From contig NC_084495.1 in the NCBI RefSeq assembly GCF_030035675.1, forward strand, positions 13,715,001 to 13,779,000: a stretch of 64,000 bases of DNA, in the 5' to 3' direction. The notes below the pieces were generated by a model. It was not told the origin of the DNA. It was given only the letters and a program-made list of their open reading frames with translations, and did no database searches. Made by a program: the position numbers and the translations under genes. Shown here in pieces: positions 42,120 through 52,584 of the stretch (the first letter of the stretch is position 1; each line of letters starts with the position of its first letter). The DNA is from Rhineura floridana (Eukaryota; Chordata; Lepidosauria; Squamata; Rhineuridae).

Positions 42120-42440
42120 TGACATAGCATAAGGTCTTCTCAGTGGCGACACCCTGGTTATGAAATGCCTTCCCGTGTGAGGTCCAACTGGCACCGTCAT
42201 TGCTTACCTTCCATCACCAGTTTGAAGACTTAACTTTGTCTAGGTCTTAACAGTGGGACGACGTCAAGTAAGGCCGGCTGGAGATGAATGGGTTGTCTTC
42301 CAGATTTGTAATGCAATTGTTGTTCTGAATTTTTATTTGACATTTATTTTTATGTTTAATCCATATTGTGATGTTTCATGGTTTACATTGTATATTGTAA
42401 CCTGCCTTGGAAATGTAAACCAGTGAAAGATGGGCTAGAA
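42120..42440 (+). mobile_element. Old L2 3' end
   Basis: Plus strand: gtggcgacaccctggttatg, gaaatgccttcccgtgtg, ccatcaccagtttgaagac (the VVAPxLWNxLP...FxxxLKT region), then 3'UTR gtaacctgccttggaaatg. Heavily decayed. Confidence 0.6.
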
Positions 42441-42594
42441 ATCTAAATAATTAACATTGGTTTATTAATAATAAATTATTGTTTAATTTCATTGTTTCAC
42501 TCTTTACATAAGCTGCGCCTTCTGACTATTCATAACCTTTTTGAAAAAGGGCAAAAAGTTAAGATAATGATAATAAACTATCAAATTATTACAG

Positions 42595-42795
42595 CTATGT
42601 TTTTATCCCATCTGTCCTCCAAGAACCTCATTCTCCCCCTATCCATTTTGTCCTCACAACAACCCTGTGAGGTAGGCTAGGCAAAGAGACAGTGATTGGT
42701 CCAAGGTCGCCAGTGAGCTTCATAGGCAAGCGGAGATTTGAACCCTGGTTTCCCAGGTCCCAGTCCAACACTCTAATCACTACTTCATACTGGGG
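42595..42795 (-). mobile_element. tRNA-derived SINE with LINE-type tail (type C)
   Basis: Minus strand: cctcacaacaaccctgtgag, gtaggctaggcaaagagac, agtgattggtccaaggtcgc, then the head gatttgaaccctggtttccc and cactctaatcactac. A recognisable B box in reverse (gatttgaacc). Confidence 0.75.
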
Positions 42796-43111
42796 GAGAG
42801 AACCAGTCAGGTGTTGTGTAGGGGAAGATGGAAAATGTTCCCTTTGCTGAAGTAATGGGACCTACACACTCTCATCCTGTTCTACTCATTTATGGTTGAT
42901 TCATTAGAGTAGGATAGGGATGGAGATTTATCATAACAGGTGCTGAGAGTTATATGGAGACCCCTATTCCCCTTATAAAGCTGCAATTTCTGGACTAAAC
43001 CACTAATTGGCTAAACCACTCTTGAGCTGTAGCTCTGTGAGGGGAATAGGGGTCTCCTAACAACTTTTGCACCCTTAATAAATTACAATTCCCAGAATTC
43101 TTTGTGGGAAG

Positions 43112-43573
43112 CAGGGGTGTAGTCATCTAGGGTCCCAGGGAGCTCTTAGACCTATTACTTTTGGGGAGCCAGGTCTCAGCATCTCCAGCATATTACAAAC
43201 TAATCAACATGAAAGAAGAGTATGTCTCCCACTGAGAAGAGTTGCAGTGAGTGGCAACTGCAAGCATGCCTTTTTTTAGTTCCTACTTCTAAAAGACCAA
43301 CCCAAATTGTGTTTGCATTTTTACAAATTTGTAGGGCAGTACAATATCTCAGAGAGGAGGTCAGGTCTCCTGCTCCCCTGGTGCATTCACTATAGCTCCT
43401 CGATTTCCCTGCTTTTTAAAGTTTGATAGAAATATCTGTTGGCTATAGGTATACATTCTTAAACCACAAGGTTTTTTGCCTATTGGTGAATAACCTTAGA
43501 AGGGCTGTGAGGGGGCATGGCTGTGACCATCACGAAGGGACTCTGCACTTCTCAATTTGCCACTACACTAGTG
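43112..43573 (+). mobile_element. Family G hAT-type element with exact TSD
   Basis: 462 bp, termini caggggtgtagtcatc / gccactacactagtg, flanked by an exact 8-bp duplication gtgggaag (43104-43111, 43574-43581). It is longer than other copies because another repeat (X, 43290-43495) sits inside and part of the normal interior is missing. The minus-complement of its right end (cactagtgtagtggc) pairs with its left end. No coding capacity. Confidence 0.9.
43290..43495 (+). repeat. Repeat X, inside family G element
   Basis: About 205 bp, nearly the same as the reverse of 57505-57715: caaattgtgtttgcattttt, caatatctcagagaggaggt, ggtgcattcactatagctc, ctttttaaagtttgatag, aaatatctgttggctatag, tgcctattggtgaataa. 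Identity unknown. Confidence 0.65.
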
Positions 43574-43664
43574 GTGGGAAGCCATGACAGTAAAAATGGT
43601 ATCATGGTGCTTTCAATGTATGATGCGGTTATGAACCTAGTCTCTGCTAGAATCAGCAGGCAAA

Positions 43665-44295
43665 GTCTTTCTTGGCATGGAGAGAACCACATTCTAATAA
43701 CTGCTTATCAAGCTGCTGCTCACTACTGTCTTAAAAGAACATGTTTTTGCTTTGTCACGGTCTTCCATTCCAAGTGCAGATAAAGGCTGGAGACTTTGGC
43801 CAGATGCCACACATAGAGAGTAACAGGTAGCGATGTGAGATCCAGTTGATTAATTAAGAAAGGAAATTGGTAATAGAACGTCCAACTCCTAATATTGCTT
43901 TAAGTGGATTCATAAAACTCTTTGGATTTTGAATCAATAGCTAAGAAAATTCAATAGTAATGAGCTCATTTGTATGTAAATGAATGTCATACCATCCTGT
44001 TCTGGTCTCTCTATGTTTTATGGCACCTTTTTAGATGTCACTAAGAATAGTTCTGAAAGATAAATCTATTCAGGAAATAATCCCTTTTGAAAAACCAAAA
44101 GAAATGCAAAAACTTTTGAACAGATTTTATATTTTGGGTGCCCTCCTTTATTTGATTTTTAAAAGACTGTTGTACAAAACGTGGATGAGTTTAACTTGGG
44201 GTCAGGTAAAATGCAATTGCTGCCTAAATTTGAACTTTATCCAAGGGAAGGCAGTTTGGGTGGTAAGCAAGGACTAAGTTTCAGAAAGTATTTTA
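43665..44295. other. Unassigned stretch
   Basis: No recognised repeat. An 80-codon plus frame (44035-44277) is lysine/leucine-rich and not assignable. Confidence 0.4.
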
Positions 44296-46080
44296 CCCAC
44301 TTGTTTAAGAACAGGCCAATGGCTCATCTAGTCCAGCGTCTTCTTCTCACAGCTCGGGGGCCCAGATCAGATGGTTAAGTTGCCAATGGCCCATCTAGTC
44401 CATCATCTTCTTCTCACAGTGGCCAACCAGATGCCTGTGGGAAGCCCACAATCAGGACATGAGTGCAAGAGCGCTCTCCCCTCCTGCGGTTTCTGGTAGT
44501 TGACATTCAGAAACATACTACCTCCAACCATGGAAAGAGAACACGACTATTGTGGCTAATAGCCATCAGTAGTCATATCCTCCATATAGTTAGTTGTCTA
44601 ATCCTCTGTTAAAGCCATCCAAGTTGGTGGCCCTCACTGTCTCCTGTGGGATTGAATTCCATAGTTTACTTCTTTACATGGCACATAATTACATTCTTCT
44701 GTCCAGCCTGAAATTTCCAACCTTCAGCTTTGGATGTCCACGAGTTCTAGTGCTATGAAAGGGAGAAAAAAATATCTCTATCCACATTCTCCATGCCATG
44801 AATATTTTTTTACACTTCTATCATGTCATCTCTTGCTCACCTTTGCTCTAAAGAAAAAACAAAAGCAAATGTTGCAGCCTTTCCTCATAGGAGATTGGAT
44901 TCATCCCCTTGATCATTCTGGTTGCCCTTTTCTGAAAATGCAGTCACACCATTGATTTATATAAAAAATTACATTTTGGTAATTGTGTTTTAAATTCCTT
45001 TTCTAACTATCCATAGCATGGAGTTTGCCTTTTTCACACCTGCCACACATTGGGTTGACTTCTTCATCAAACTGTCAACAACAACCTTAAAATCTCGTTC
45101 CTGGTCAGCCACCGCCAGTTCAGACCCCATGAGCATATATGTGAAATTAAACTTTTTATCCCAACATGCATCACTTTGCATCAGTTTACATTGAATGGCA
45201 TTTATAATTTTATTACCCATTCACTCAGTTTGGAGAGGTGCTTGTGGAGCTCTTCACAACCTCTTTTTGTTTTAACAATCCTGAAAAATTTAGTAGGATC
45301 AGCAAACTTGGCCACTTCACAGCTCACCCCTAATTCTAGATTGTTTATCAGCAAGTTAAAAAGCACAGGTCCCAGTATAGATCCTTGGGACTCCACTTTC
45401 TACAGTCCTCCATTGGGAGAAGTGTCCATTTATTCCTACTCGCCACTTCCTGATCCAAAAGAGGAACTCTTCTGTTGTTCTGTGACTGCTGAACTTACTC
45501 AGGAGTCTTTGGTGAGGTACCTTGTCAGAAGCTTTTTGAAAGTCCAAATACACTATGTCCACTGGTTTACCTCTATTTATTTTGTTTGTTGACACTCTCA
45601 AAGAATTCTAACAGGCTGGTGAGATAGGACTTACCTTTGCAGAAGCCAGGCTGGTTCTGCTTCAGAAAGGATTGTTCTGCTATATGTTTGGTTATTTTAT
45701 CTTTAACAATGCTTTCCATCACTTCTTCTGGAATAGATGTTAAGCTAACCAGCCTGTAATTACCAGGATCCCCCTTGGATCCCTTTTCTTGATGTTGTCT
45801 TTTAACTTCCCTTTTACCAATCCCTTCATTTTGGGGGAAGTTCCCTCTTTTGAAGTCAAATGTGACCGTGTTTCCTTGGCAACTGTCAATTTATATGTAT
45901 ATTTTATTTAACAGCCCTATGGTCACTGTTCCCAAGTGATTCGACAACACTTGCATCTTTCACCAGGTGCTGTGTGCCCCTTAAGATTAAGTGCAAGGTC
46001 GCTTAAAATACAAGCGGGGGTGGGGGTAGCAAGAGGTGCATCCTTGCTATCCAGCATTCAGAATTTGTCCTGTCTTCTAG
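44296..46080 (-). mobile_element. CR1 LINE, ~1.8 kb, old
   Basis: Minus strand, more decayed than 32028-33088 but longer. The 3' end has a local tandem duplication (caatggctcatctagtcc at 44317 and caatggcccatctagtcc at 44384). Coding remnants: LMGSELAVADQERDFKVVVD, VKKANSMLWIVRKGI (44990-45220), GSILGPVLFNLLINNLELG and CEVAKFADPTKFFRIVKTKR (45202-45396), GKPVDIVYLDFQKASDKVPH (45356-45601). Further upstream, cagaagccaggctggttctg and accagcctgtaattaccagg are the usual CR1 RT start in reverse. Confidence 0.88.
45202..45601 (-). pseudogene. CR1 ORF2 RT core remnants
   Basis: Two overlapping frames. 45356-45601 has VDIVYLDFQKASDKVPHQRL, the CR1 motif A region (usual DFxKAFDxVPH; here S replaces F). 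45202-45396 has GSILGPVLFNLLINNLELG (motif B) and AKFADPTKFF, where the second catalytic aspartate of the usual FADD is proline. The RT could not be active even apart from the frame breaks. Confidence 0.82.
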
Positions 46081-46084
46081 GGTT

Positions 46085-46775
46085 CTAGGGGAGGAGTCGC
46101 AAGTGCCCTAGCACTAGCGATGGGCTCCGTTTGTGCAGTAATCGGATTATTGGATTAATTATTATTTCTGATAGTTTCTATCTCTGTGGAGATTATTTTT
46201 TTTCCTATTCATTTTTTAAAGATTCACTTTGAAATCATCAGTAGTGTGAGTGATATCAATCTACTTTCTATGTGAGCACTTCAGATGTGTATTCCCTTTC
46301 ACTGATGTCAATTAAGTGTTGATCGTAATTGAGAGACAGAAAGCAGCAGGGGGAATGAGGTGTTGATTGTAAGCAGTGGGGAGGGGACCACACTGACTTG
46401 ATTATCTGCCTTAATCTGCTCTGCAATGCACTTGAAAAGGAATGTAAACAGGCAATAATTGCAGAATAAACATCGATACCAGTGGAGACTTGTGAATAAA
46501 TAGTGATTATAATATCCATAATTCTCTGCAAAGCAAAAACAAAACAACCACCTCAGAGAACAGAAATATGAAAAGATATTGGAGGAAAAAGGAATCGGAT
46601 CATGACCACTAGGGGGTCACAACTGAAAATGAAATGTAAAAAATGAGAGGATTCCATCCCAACCGAGTACACATGACATTGAATGCCTGAAGTGGACTTC
46701 TGTAAGGAAATAAAAGTCTCTACTGGAGATACACTGTTGCTGCTTTGAGATTGAGTACTGTCAGGGAAGAGTGAT
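46085..46775. other. Unassigned stretch
   Basis: No gene or repeat recognised. Confidence 0.4.
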
Positions 46776-46778
46776 TTT

Positions 46779-47094
46779 CAGTGGTGCTCAACTTTCCACC
46801 AGATCTTCAAATACATGTGGACATTTTTTTTATTGGGGGCTATATCCTCTTGGGGAAATAGGTTGGGGGCCACATGCTGACTGTGGGAGGAGTGATGCCA
46901 GTGCTGGATGGGTCTAGAACAAAAAGTAGGTGGGCCATCTCTGTCTTTCTCTCATGCATTCACCCTCTCTTTCCACTACCTCTTTCTCCCTCTGCCATAC
47001 CCTTCTCTCTCACCCCTATTCCTTCCCACACAGCAGACTACCACAGGAGGGTCAGATCACATGTGCCAGGAGTTCAAACTGTTGAGAACTATTG
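46779..47094. mobile_element. hAT-like non-autonomous element
   Basis: About 316 bp with Charlie-like ends cagtggtgctcaac / gttgagaactattg (about 10 of 14 bases pair). Interior has ataggttgggggccacatg. A matching 8-bp flank duplication is not seen, so the ends may be slightly off. Confidence 0.55.
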
Positions 47095-48315
47095 ACGTTA
47101 AGGGGAGTGCCACAAGTTGCCCACATGTGCCTTAGAGGAACACACAGAGACAAGCCCAGAATATACCAATGGTCCATTCTGGTTGGTATCCTCTCTGTTC
47201 ACTTCTTAGTGTATTCTCTCCCTCTCTCCCTTTCTCCCTCCCTCCCGCCAAAGTTTGCAAAAATGTTAGCCTTGCAAATTAAAAGTGTGCGGGATGCTGC
47301 AGGGAAATCTTCTTCCAAAGTGTTAGCTATCTTCAACTTAATTTGTTTTAGGGACGTTAATCTTGAAATGTTAGTCTTAAAAACAAAACAAAACATTAAT
47401 TAAGAAATTAAGGAGATGTTTCATTCAAGTGGGACTTTTGCCTGAAGGAATGTAGAGTGCATAAAATAGTGCATACATTGTTTTAATGAATGTCAACACT
47501 TAATGATATTCATTTTGCTTCAGTCAATGCCAAACTCTCATTGCCAACAAGATGTGATGTTGCAAACAAGACCAGTTGTTCTCATACCTTCATGTATTGC
47601 CTAGTTCTCACTGACATGGTCAACCTATGTGTGGGCTATACCATTTCAAACTGCAGGTGCGGAAGTCAATGACTGGATGTTCTTCCACATATATACCTAC
47701 AAATTAGTTTGTCACAGAGAAGGCTAGGCTGAGAATTCTTCTCAATGCTATCTAGTTTTCTATGTGGAGGCATTATATTTGTATGGCAGAATATTCATAT
47801 GACCCCTCTCCTGCAGCCTGAAGTGGTACAGCTCCCACACAGGTCAGCCTCTTCAGTGAAAACTAGGGTTATGTCTGCAGCCTTCCTGCATTATTTGGTA
47901 ACAGCAGGGCACTGCAATAGGAAGCAAAAGACAGAAAGCATGTGTTTGTGGAACAAAATGCACCTAGTCACTTCTGAAGCTTCCCAAACTCCTGGGGAAA
48001 GCAGTTGATGAACATAAATGCTCATCGGAACAGTACTGTGGGTTGAATCCAGAAAAGTCATTGCAGTAAGGGAATGACCTCTGCTTGTGCAATGGAACTT
48101 CTCTTCCCTCACCTGCCCCAAAGCTGCTCCAGGAGGTTGGGGATCCTCCAGAGCAGATTTAGGGGCATGTGAAGGGTGCATAGGGGAAGATAGGGAGGGC
48201 ATGTTCTGTTGCACAAGCAAAATATATTGCACAAACGTAATTACTTTGTAGATTCAATCCTGTATGTTGAGGAGGAAAGCACCTTGAGGGGTGAACCCAG
48301 TACATTCTGGCCATG
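47095..48315. other. Unassigned stretch
   Basis: About 1.2 kb without recognised gene or repeat; a CT-rich run lies near 47215-47250. Confidence 0.4.
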
Positions 48316-48316
48316 T

Positions 48317-48399
48317 CAAGAAAATTGACTGGGTCTAAACTTCCACATGGCAGAGTGATGGAAAGGTATGTGGAAGTTTAGACCCAGTCAATTTTCTTG
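48317..48399. repeat. Perfect 32-bp inverted repeat
   Basis: Arms 48317-48348 and 48368-48399 are exact reverse complements over 32 bp (outer end caagaaaattgactggg, inner end ctaaacttccacat), with a 19-nt spacer. Neighbouring bases outside do not pair. No family recognised. Confidence 0.95.
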
Positions 48400-48754
48400 G
48401 CTGGTCAGAAATTCCCAGCCAGCTAATTTTTCTTTGTCATGGTGTGTGGGTTAACCAACCCCAATATAAGTTTGACTCTAAGTCATATCATAAGTTATGT
48501 TTTGTAGACACATTGGAGGTTTAGTACAGAGCACTTCTAACTATAGGAAACTGGCGGAACTTAGGCCAGCATAAGTTATACCTATTCTGAACTCCATTCA
48601 GGAGTCTCTGAGGGGGCTATGGCTGGCTGAACTGATAGGTTTGTATGAGGGTTTTGAGGATTGGGTGCTAGGTCACATGAGTGAGTTGAACAGGGTTTGG
48701 GATAGGTGCAAGTCTGTTCTTGCTCTGCCCTGTGCCCACAACATGCTCAGAACA

Positions 48755-48962
48755 CCCCCTCTTTGGAATGGGAATGGACTGCCTTCAAGTCGATTCCGAT
48801 TTATGGCGACCCTATGAATAGGGTTTTCATGGTAAGCAGTATTCAGAGGGGCAGTGATTGGCCCAAGGTCACCCAGTGAGCTTTGTGGCTGTGTGGGGAT
48901 TCGAACCCTGGTCTCCCGGGTCGTAGTCCAACACCTTAACCATGACACCACACTGGCTCTCT
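48755..48962 (-). mobile_element. Sauria-type SINE (tRNA head, Bov-B-like tail)
   Basis: Minus-strand SINE of about 208 bp. On that strand: gagccagtgtggtgtcatgg, A box around gtcatggttaaggtg, B box gggttcgaatcccc, body gggtgaccttgggccaatc, and tail gtcgccataaatcggaatcg / acttgaaggcagtccattcc, which resembles the Bov-B LINE 3' end. tRNA head plus Bov-B tail is the known plan of Sauria SINEs, an indicator of squamates. Possible short duplication ctctttgg / ctcttttgg. Confidence 0.85.
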
Positions 48963-48988
48963 TTTGGGACTTATGCTGGCATAAATTA

Positions 48989-49145
48989 TGCCAAATCATC
49001 CAAGGCTCAGCCTGATCAGCCAAGGCTCATCCAGTATAGCTTAAGATGGCATAATTTTGGGGACTTATGCTGGTATAAATTATGCCATCTTAAGTTATAC
49101 AGGCTGAGCCTTGGCTGATCAGGTTGAGCCTTGGATGATTTGGCA
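48989..49145. repeat. 69-bp inverted repeat
   Basis: Arms 48989-49057 and 49077-49145 pair over 69 bp with 4 mismatches (outer tgccaaatcatccaaggctc, inner gatggcataattt), spacer 19 nt. In addition, the sequence preceding the left arm (ttttgggacttatgctgg) recurs as a direct copy in the centre (49054-49072). Confidence 0.92.
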
Positions 49146-49331
49146 GACTGCCTTATGCGAGCATATATCTGGCTGAGCCAGGATGAGGGCCTTACACCAG
49201 TGTAGTCCTGGCTGAGTCTCTGCTGAGCTGGGAAAGCATGAGATCTGCTGAATCCAAACATGGGTGGATATTGGGTTTGGATTGCACTTCAGACCTGAAT
49301 TAGAAGTAATGTGAATGTGCATCCCCCAATT

Positions 49332-50490
49332 CTATTATTTATTTATTTATTATTTGATTTATATCCCACCCTTCCTCCCAGCAGGAGCCCAGGGCGGCAA
49401 ACAAAAGCACTAAAAACAGAGTTTAAAATACATTAAAACAAAACATCTTCAAAAACATTTTTTTAAAAAGCTTTGAAGACCTTTTAAAAAAGAAAAAAGG
49501 TTAAAAACATTATTTTAAAAAAAATGTTTTAAAAACACATTAAAAAACAATTCCAGCACAGAAGCAGACTCGGATAAGGTCTGCTGACACTTTGCCCCAT
49601 ATCTCTTGATGAGAGCTTCATATAGATGTTAAACAGCATGGGGGACAAGATGGTACCCTGCAGCACTCCACAGCACAACTGCCAGGGGGGTGAAAGACAA
49701 TAACTCAATACTGTTCTCTGAAAATGACCTTGGAGATAGGATTGCAACCACTGTAAAACAGTGCCTCCGATACCCATCTCACCAAGTCAGCCCAGAAGGA
49801 TACCATGGTATCAATAGCCACTGAGAGATCACTTAAGAGTAACAAGGTCACACTCTTCCTGTCCTTCTCCCGATAAAGGTCATCCATCAAGGTGACCAAG
49901 CCCAATTCATTCCCATAATTAAGCCTGAACCCAGACTGGAACGGGTCAAGATAATCTGTTTCATCCAAGAGTACTTGCAATTGCTGCACCACAACCCTCT
50001 CAATCACTTTCCCTAAGAAGGGGGTATTTGCGACTGGTCAGTAATTGTTGCAGACCAATGGGACCAGGGCAAGCTTTTTCAGGAGCAGTTGGATCACTGC
50101 CTCTTTCAGGGCAGCTGGAACTACTCCCTCTCACAATGATATGATGACCACAGCCTGGATCCACTTGGTCAACCCTCCTCGGCAACCTTTAATAAGCTAA
50201 GAAGGGCAAGGTTCAAGAGGACACGTTGCTGGCCACATCATCGCAAGCACCTTGTTTACGTCATCAGGCTGCATCAACTGAAACCATTCCCAAGAAGTTG
50301 CAGCAGATGTTGCACTGGACACCTGATTGGGGACTACAGTAAATGTGGATGGGGCATCAAGACTGCTACGGAGGCAAGCAACTTTACCCTCAAAGTGCCT
50401 TGCAAACAATTCACAGTGGGCCTCTGAAAGGTCTAAAACTCCATTTCCAGAGGGCCGGATGTTGAGCTTTCTCATCCCCCAAGCCACTTT
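49332..50490 (-). mobile_element. L2 LINE (subfamily B), internally deleted
   Basis: Minus strand. 49332-49580 is the tail and 3'UTR (cagcaggagcccagggcggc). At about 49585 it jumps to the RT core, so the whole C-terminal part of ORF2 is missing. Remaining RT text: RVVVQQLQVLLDETDYLDPF, QSGFRLNYGNELGLVTLMDD, QLCCGVLQGTILSPMLFNIYM, and upstream CELFARHFEGKVACLRSS and WFQLMQPDDVNKVL, spread over several frames. 5'-truncated near 50490. Confidence 0.88.
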
Positions 50491-50494
50491 GACT

Positions 50495-50880
50495 GGTGGG
50501 TGGAGCTGCCCACCTGTCAGTCACCTGATCTGACCATGATGTCAGGTGACCCAACTTCAAAGGAAAGAATGAGGAGTGCATTCTAAGTGTACTCTCAGTT
50601 CTTCCCTTTCTTCCTTTACAGCTGAAGCTTCCATTGAAAGGAACATTTTTGTTTTTGCATTTGTAGCAATGTCTTCAATTCAAGGTGGGCTGCAATAGAA
50701 GATCCATTACATCATCAACTTTGAGTGTACTCCAGATTCTTGAGAGATGTTGGGAGGGCCTTTCCACTCAATATTCTGTACAGAGAGGTGTGGAATTCTC
50801 CAGCAGTTTGTGGAGAACCTGAAAAAGAAAATGGCCAGAGAATTTAGCAGATATCACCCCCAGATATAAGGGGGGAGTAG
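50495..50880. other. Unassigned, possible hAT scrap
   Basis: The start (ggagctgcccacctgtcag) resembles a piece inside the hAT-like element at 31733-33205. The rest is unassigned. Confidence 0.35.
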
Positions 50881-50884
50881 GGTA

Positions 50885-51200
50885 TAAGAGATGGACATAT
50901 CTGTTAACTGCAGTTTCTTATTTGTCCCATCCTAAATTCATGTTTCAGCATGTTTGTGACTTTTTCTTTAAAAAGGCTGCACACGTTCACCAGCATATTA
51001 GTGCATATTTTCCCTAATATACACATATTTGCAAGCAGTTTCCCCAAATATAATGCATTTTTGTATGGTGTTTTCACTAAGATACGAATTTTTATGCATA
51101 CTTTCCCCTAACATGTCTTGGTGCACGTTACTTGGTTGGAGAATTCTATCGCAAATTTCAGAGAAGTGAACATCTTGAAGGACAGATGCTTTAGATAGTT
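50885..51200 (-). repeat. Family T MITE, reverse, partial
   Basis: Minus strand: cctaatatacacatatttgc, aagcagtttccccaaatata, atgcatttttgtatgg, cgaatttttatgcatac, ggagaattctatcgcaaattt. The ~31-bp units are visible. Confidence 0.7.
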
Positions 51201-51204
51201 TCAC

Positions 51205-52020
51205 ATCATAATGTTTGTGTGCTTTCCTGGTGTATTAGGAAGAGGGTTTTAAGATTGTTTATGCTGAGCCTTGTATTGTCATATTTCATTTTAAAAATGT
51301 ATTGGCATTGCCTATTCTGGGAATGGCAGCATATGGAGAAAAGCATTCGATGAAATAATTAGGCTCATAAGAACTTTGGCTAAATTCCTCTGGTTTCAAT
51401 GACACTTGGAAAACTTAACTATGCACAGGATTTGTGCCCCTTTTCTCTTTAAAATAAAAATTATATAACCATTCCACCTTATTGTAGAGTATAAGAAGGA
51501 TTATAGAGGGGGGGGGTTTCCCAAAGAAAAGTAAAGAAATACAAGCCACGTTATGGCAAAGTGAATTATATTGCAATATTTTTTTCTTCTTCCCAGAATT
51601 TAATATGTTCCTAAAAGTGCCTTGGAGCAAAATTATCACTTCTAACTTTTGTTTTTTCTTCCAGTGTGACATTTCTTAACACCTATTTTCTCTATGGCTG
51701 CCTATATTTTCGTATAGTGCTAATTATATTTTTAGATTAACTTTGCAGCTTAGCTTAATTGCTTTCTCACTGCCTTCGAAGCAATGAAGTTTGTGGTGGC
51801 AATGAAGTTGGTGGCATCTCTACTTTTTTCTCTTCTTTCATGAGATTTAAAAAGAAATAATAAAAAGCAGCCCAAGTTTAAATTGAGCTGAGCGCAATCC
51901 ACACTTGCATTAAAAAAAAATTATATTGCACATCGCTGAGGGGGCGGATTTTAGGCTGGCCTTGTTCGTCCTGACAATGTATTCTGGTGCGTCCTTCCTT
52001 CTAAAATTTCAAGACTAGCT
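51205..52020. other. Unassigned stretch
   Basis: AT-rich, no gene or repeat recognised. Confidence 0.4.
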
Positions 52021-52182
52021 ACAGCAGAGGTGGACAATCTGTGACTCAAGGGCTGTATGAGACCCTTGGTGCATAGAAGTAGTGAGGTGTGGGAAATGAA
52101 GAAAAGGGGGGTGGCTGGGGGAGAGAGAAGGACATCCCCATCCATTTTTGGTTCCATCCCCACCCAATGCCAACTTTAGTCC

Positions 52183-52372
52183 AGTGGTGGCTGGTGCTCT
52201 TTAGAACTGGTAGGGCAGAAGGCAGAGAGCCCAACAGTACATGGAGCTAGAGCCAATGACAGGCAGGGCCACCCCCAGCTAGTTTGAAACAAGAAGGAAG
52301 GCAGGTTGGGGGCTGGCTGAGGGTAACCTGAGATTGGTGGGGCAGTGCCCCATTTGCCCCAGCAGACCACCT
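52183..52372 (+). repeat. Repeat R (possible hAT MITE)
   Basis: Ends cagtggtggctggtgc and gaccacctctg; inner gcagagagcccaacagtac and gctagagccaatgacagg. It mirrors 41400-41598. Confidence 0.4.
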
Positions 52373-52415
52373 CTGCTGCTAAGCTAAAGTCTCTGCCCAC
52401 TGCCATCATACAGCC

Positions 52416-52553
52416 GAGCCTCTCCCAACCAGTGTGCCTCCAGATGTTGTTGGACCACAACTCCCATCAGCCTCAGCCAGCATTGCCAATGGTCAGGAAA
52501 GATGGGAATTGTGGTCCAACAACATCTGGAGGCACACTGGTTGGGAAAGGCTA
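52416..52553. mobile_element. Family H hairpin MITE (hAT type)
   Basis: 138 bp with an exact 8-bp duplication atacagcc (52408-52415, 52554-52561). Ends gagcctctcccaacc / ggttgggaaaggcta. The central part (caatggtcaggaaagatggg) does not pair fully, unlike 53545-53682. Confidence 0.9.
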
Positions 52554-52584
52554 ATACAGCCCCTTAGGGAGTGTGCCCATTGAT

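Larger units (their letters stand above)
42917..43663. repeat. Family P MITE, split by a G element
   Basis: Left part 42917-43111: ggtgctgagagttatatgg, aagctgcaatttctgg, gagctgtagctctgtgagg, ctaacaacttttgcaccc, then attctttgtgggaag. Right part 43574-43663: gtgggaagccatgacagt, then ggtatcatggtgctttcaat. The family G element between duplicated gtgggaag. Confidence 0.8.
48540..49240. repeat. Unnamed repeat with CATAAGTTAT blocks, split by a SINE
   Basis: Recurring short texts on both sides of the Sauria-type SINE: cagcataagttatacc near 48569, cttatgctggcataaattat at 48970, and gacttatgctggtataaatt at 49061. This suggests one element (about 48540-48754 plus 48963-49240) interrupted by the SINE. 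Boundaries are uncertain. Confidence 0.45.
52025..52580. mobile_element. hAT-like remnant hosting two MITEs
   Basis: The left end cagaggtggacaatctgtg is a Charlie-like hAT terminus. The right end may be near gtgtgcccattgatgg. Repeat R (52183-52372) and a family H MITE (52416-52553) lie inside. No matching target duplication found for the outer element. Confidence 0.45.

Noticed and set aside
44035-44277. 80-codon frame resembling a conserved peptide
   Set aside because: No family recognised and low-complexity composition; left as unassigned.
48895-48962. Possible tRNA gene on the minus strand (perfect B box)
   Set aside because: It is the head of a Sauria-type SINE with its Bov-B-like tail downstream.
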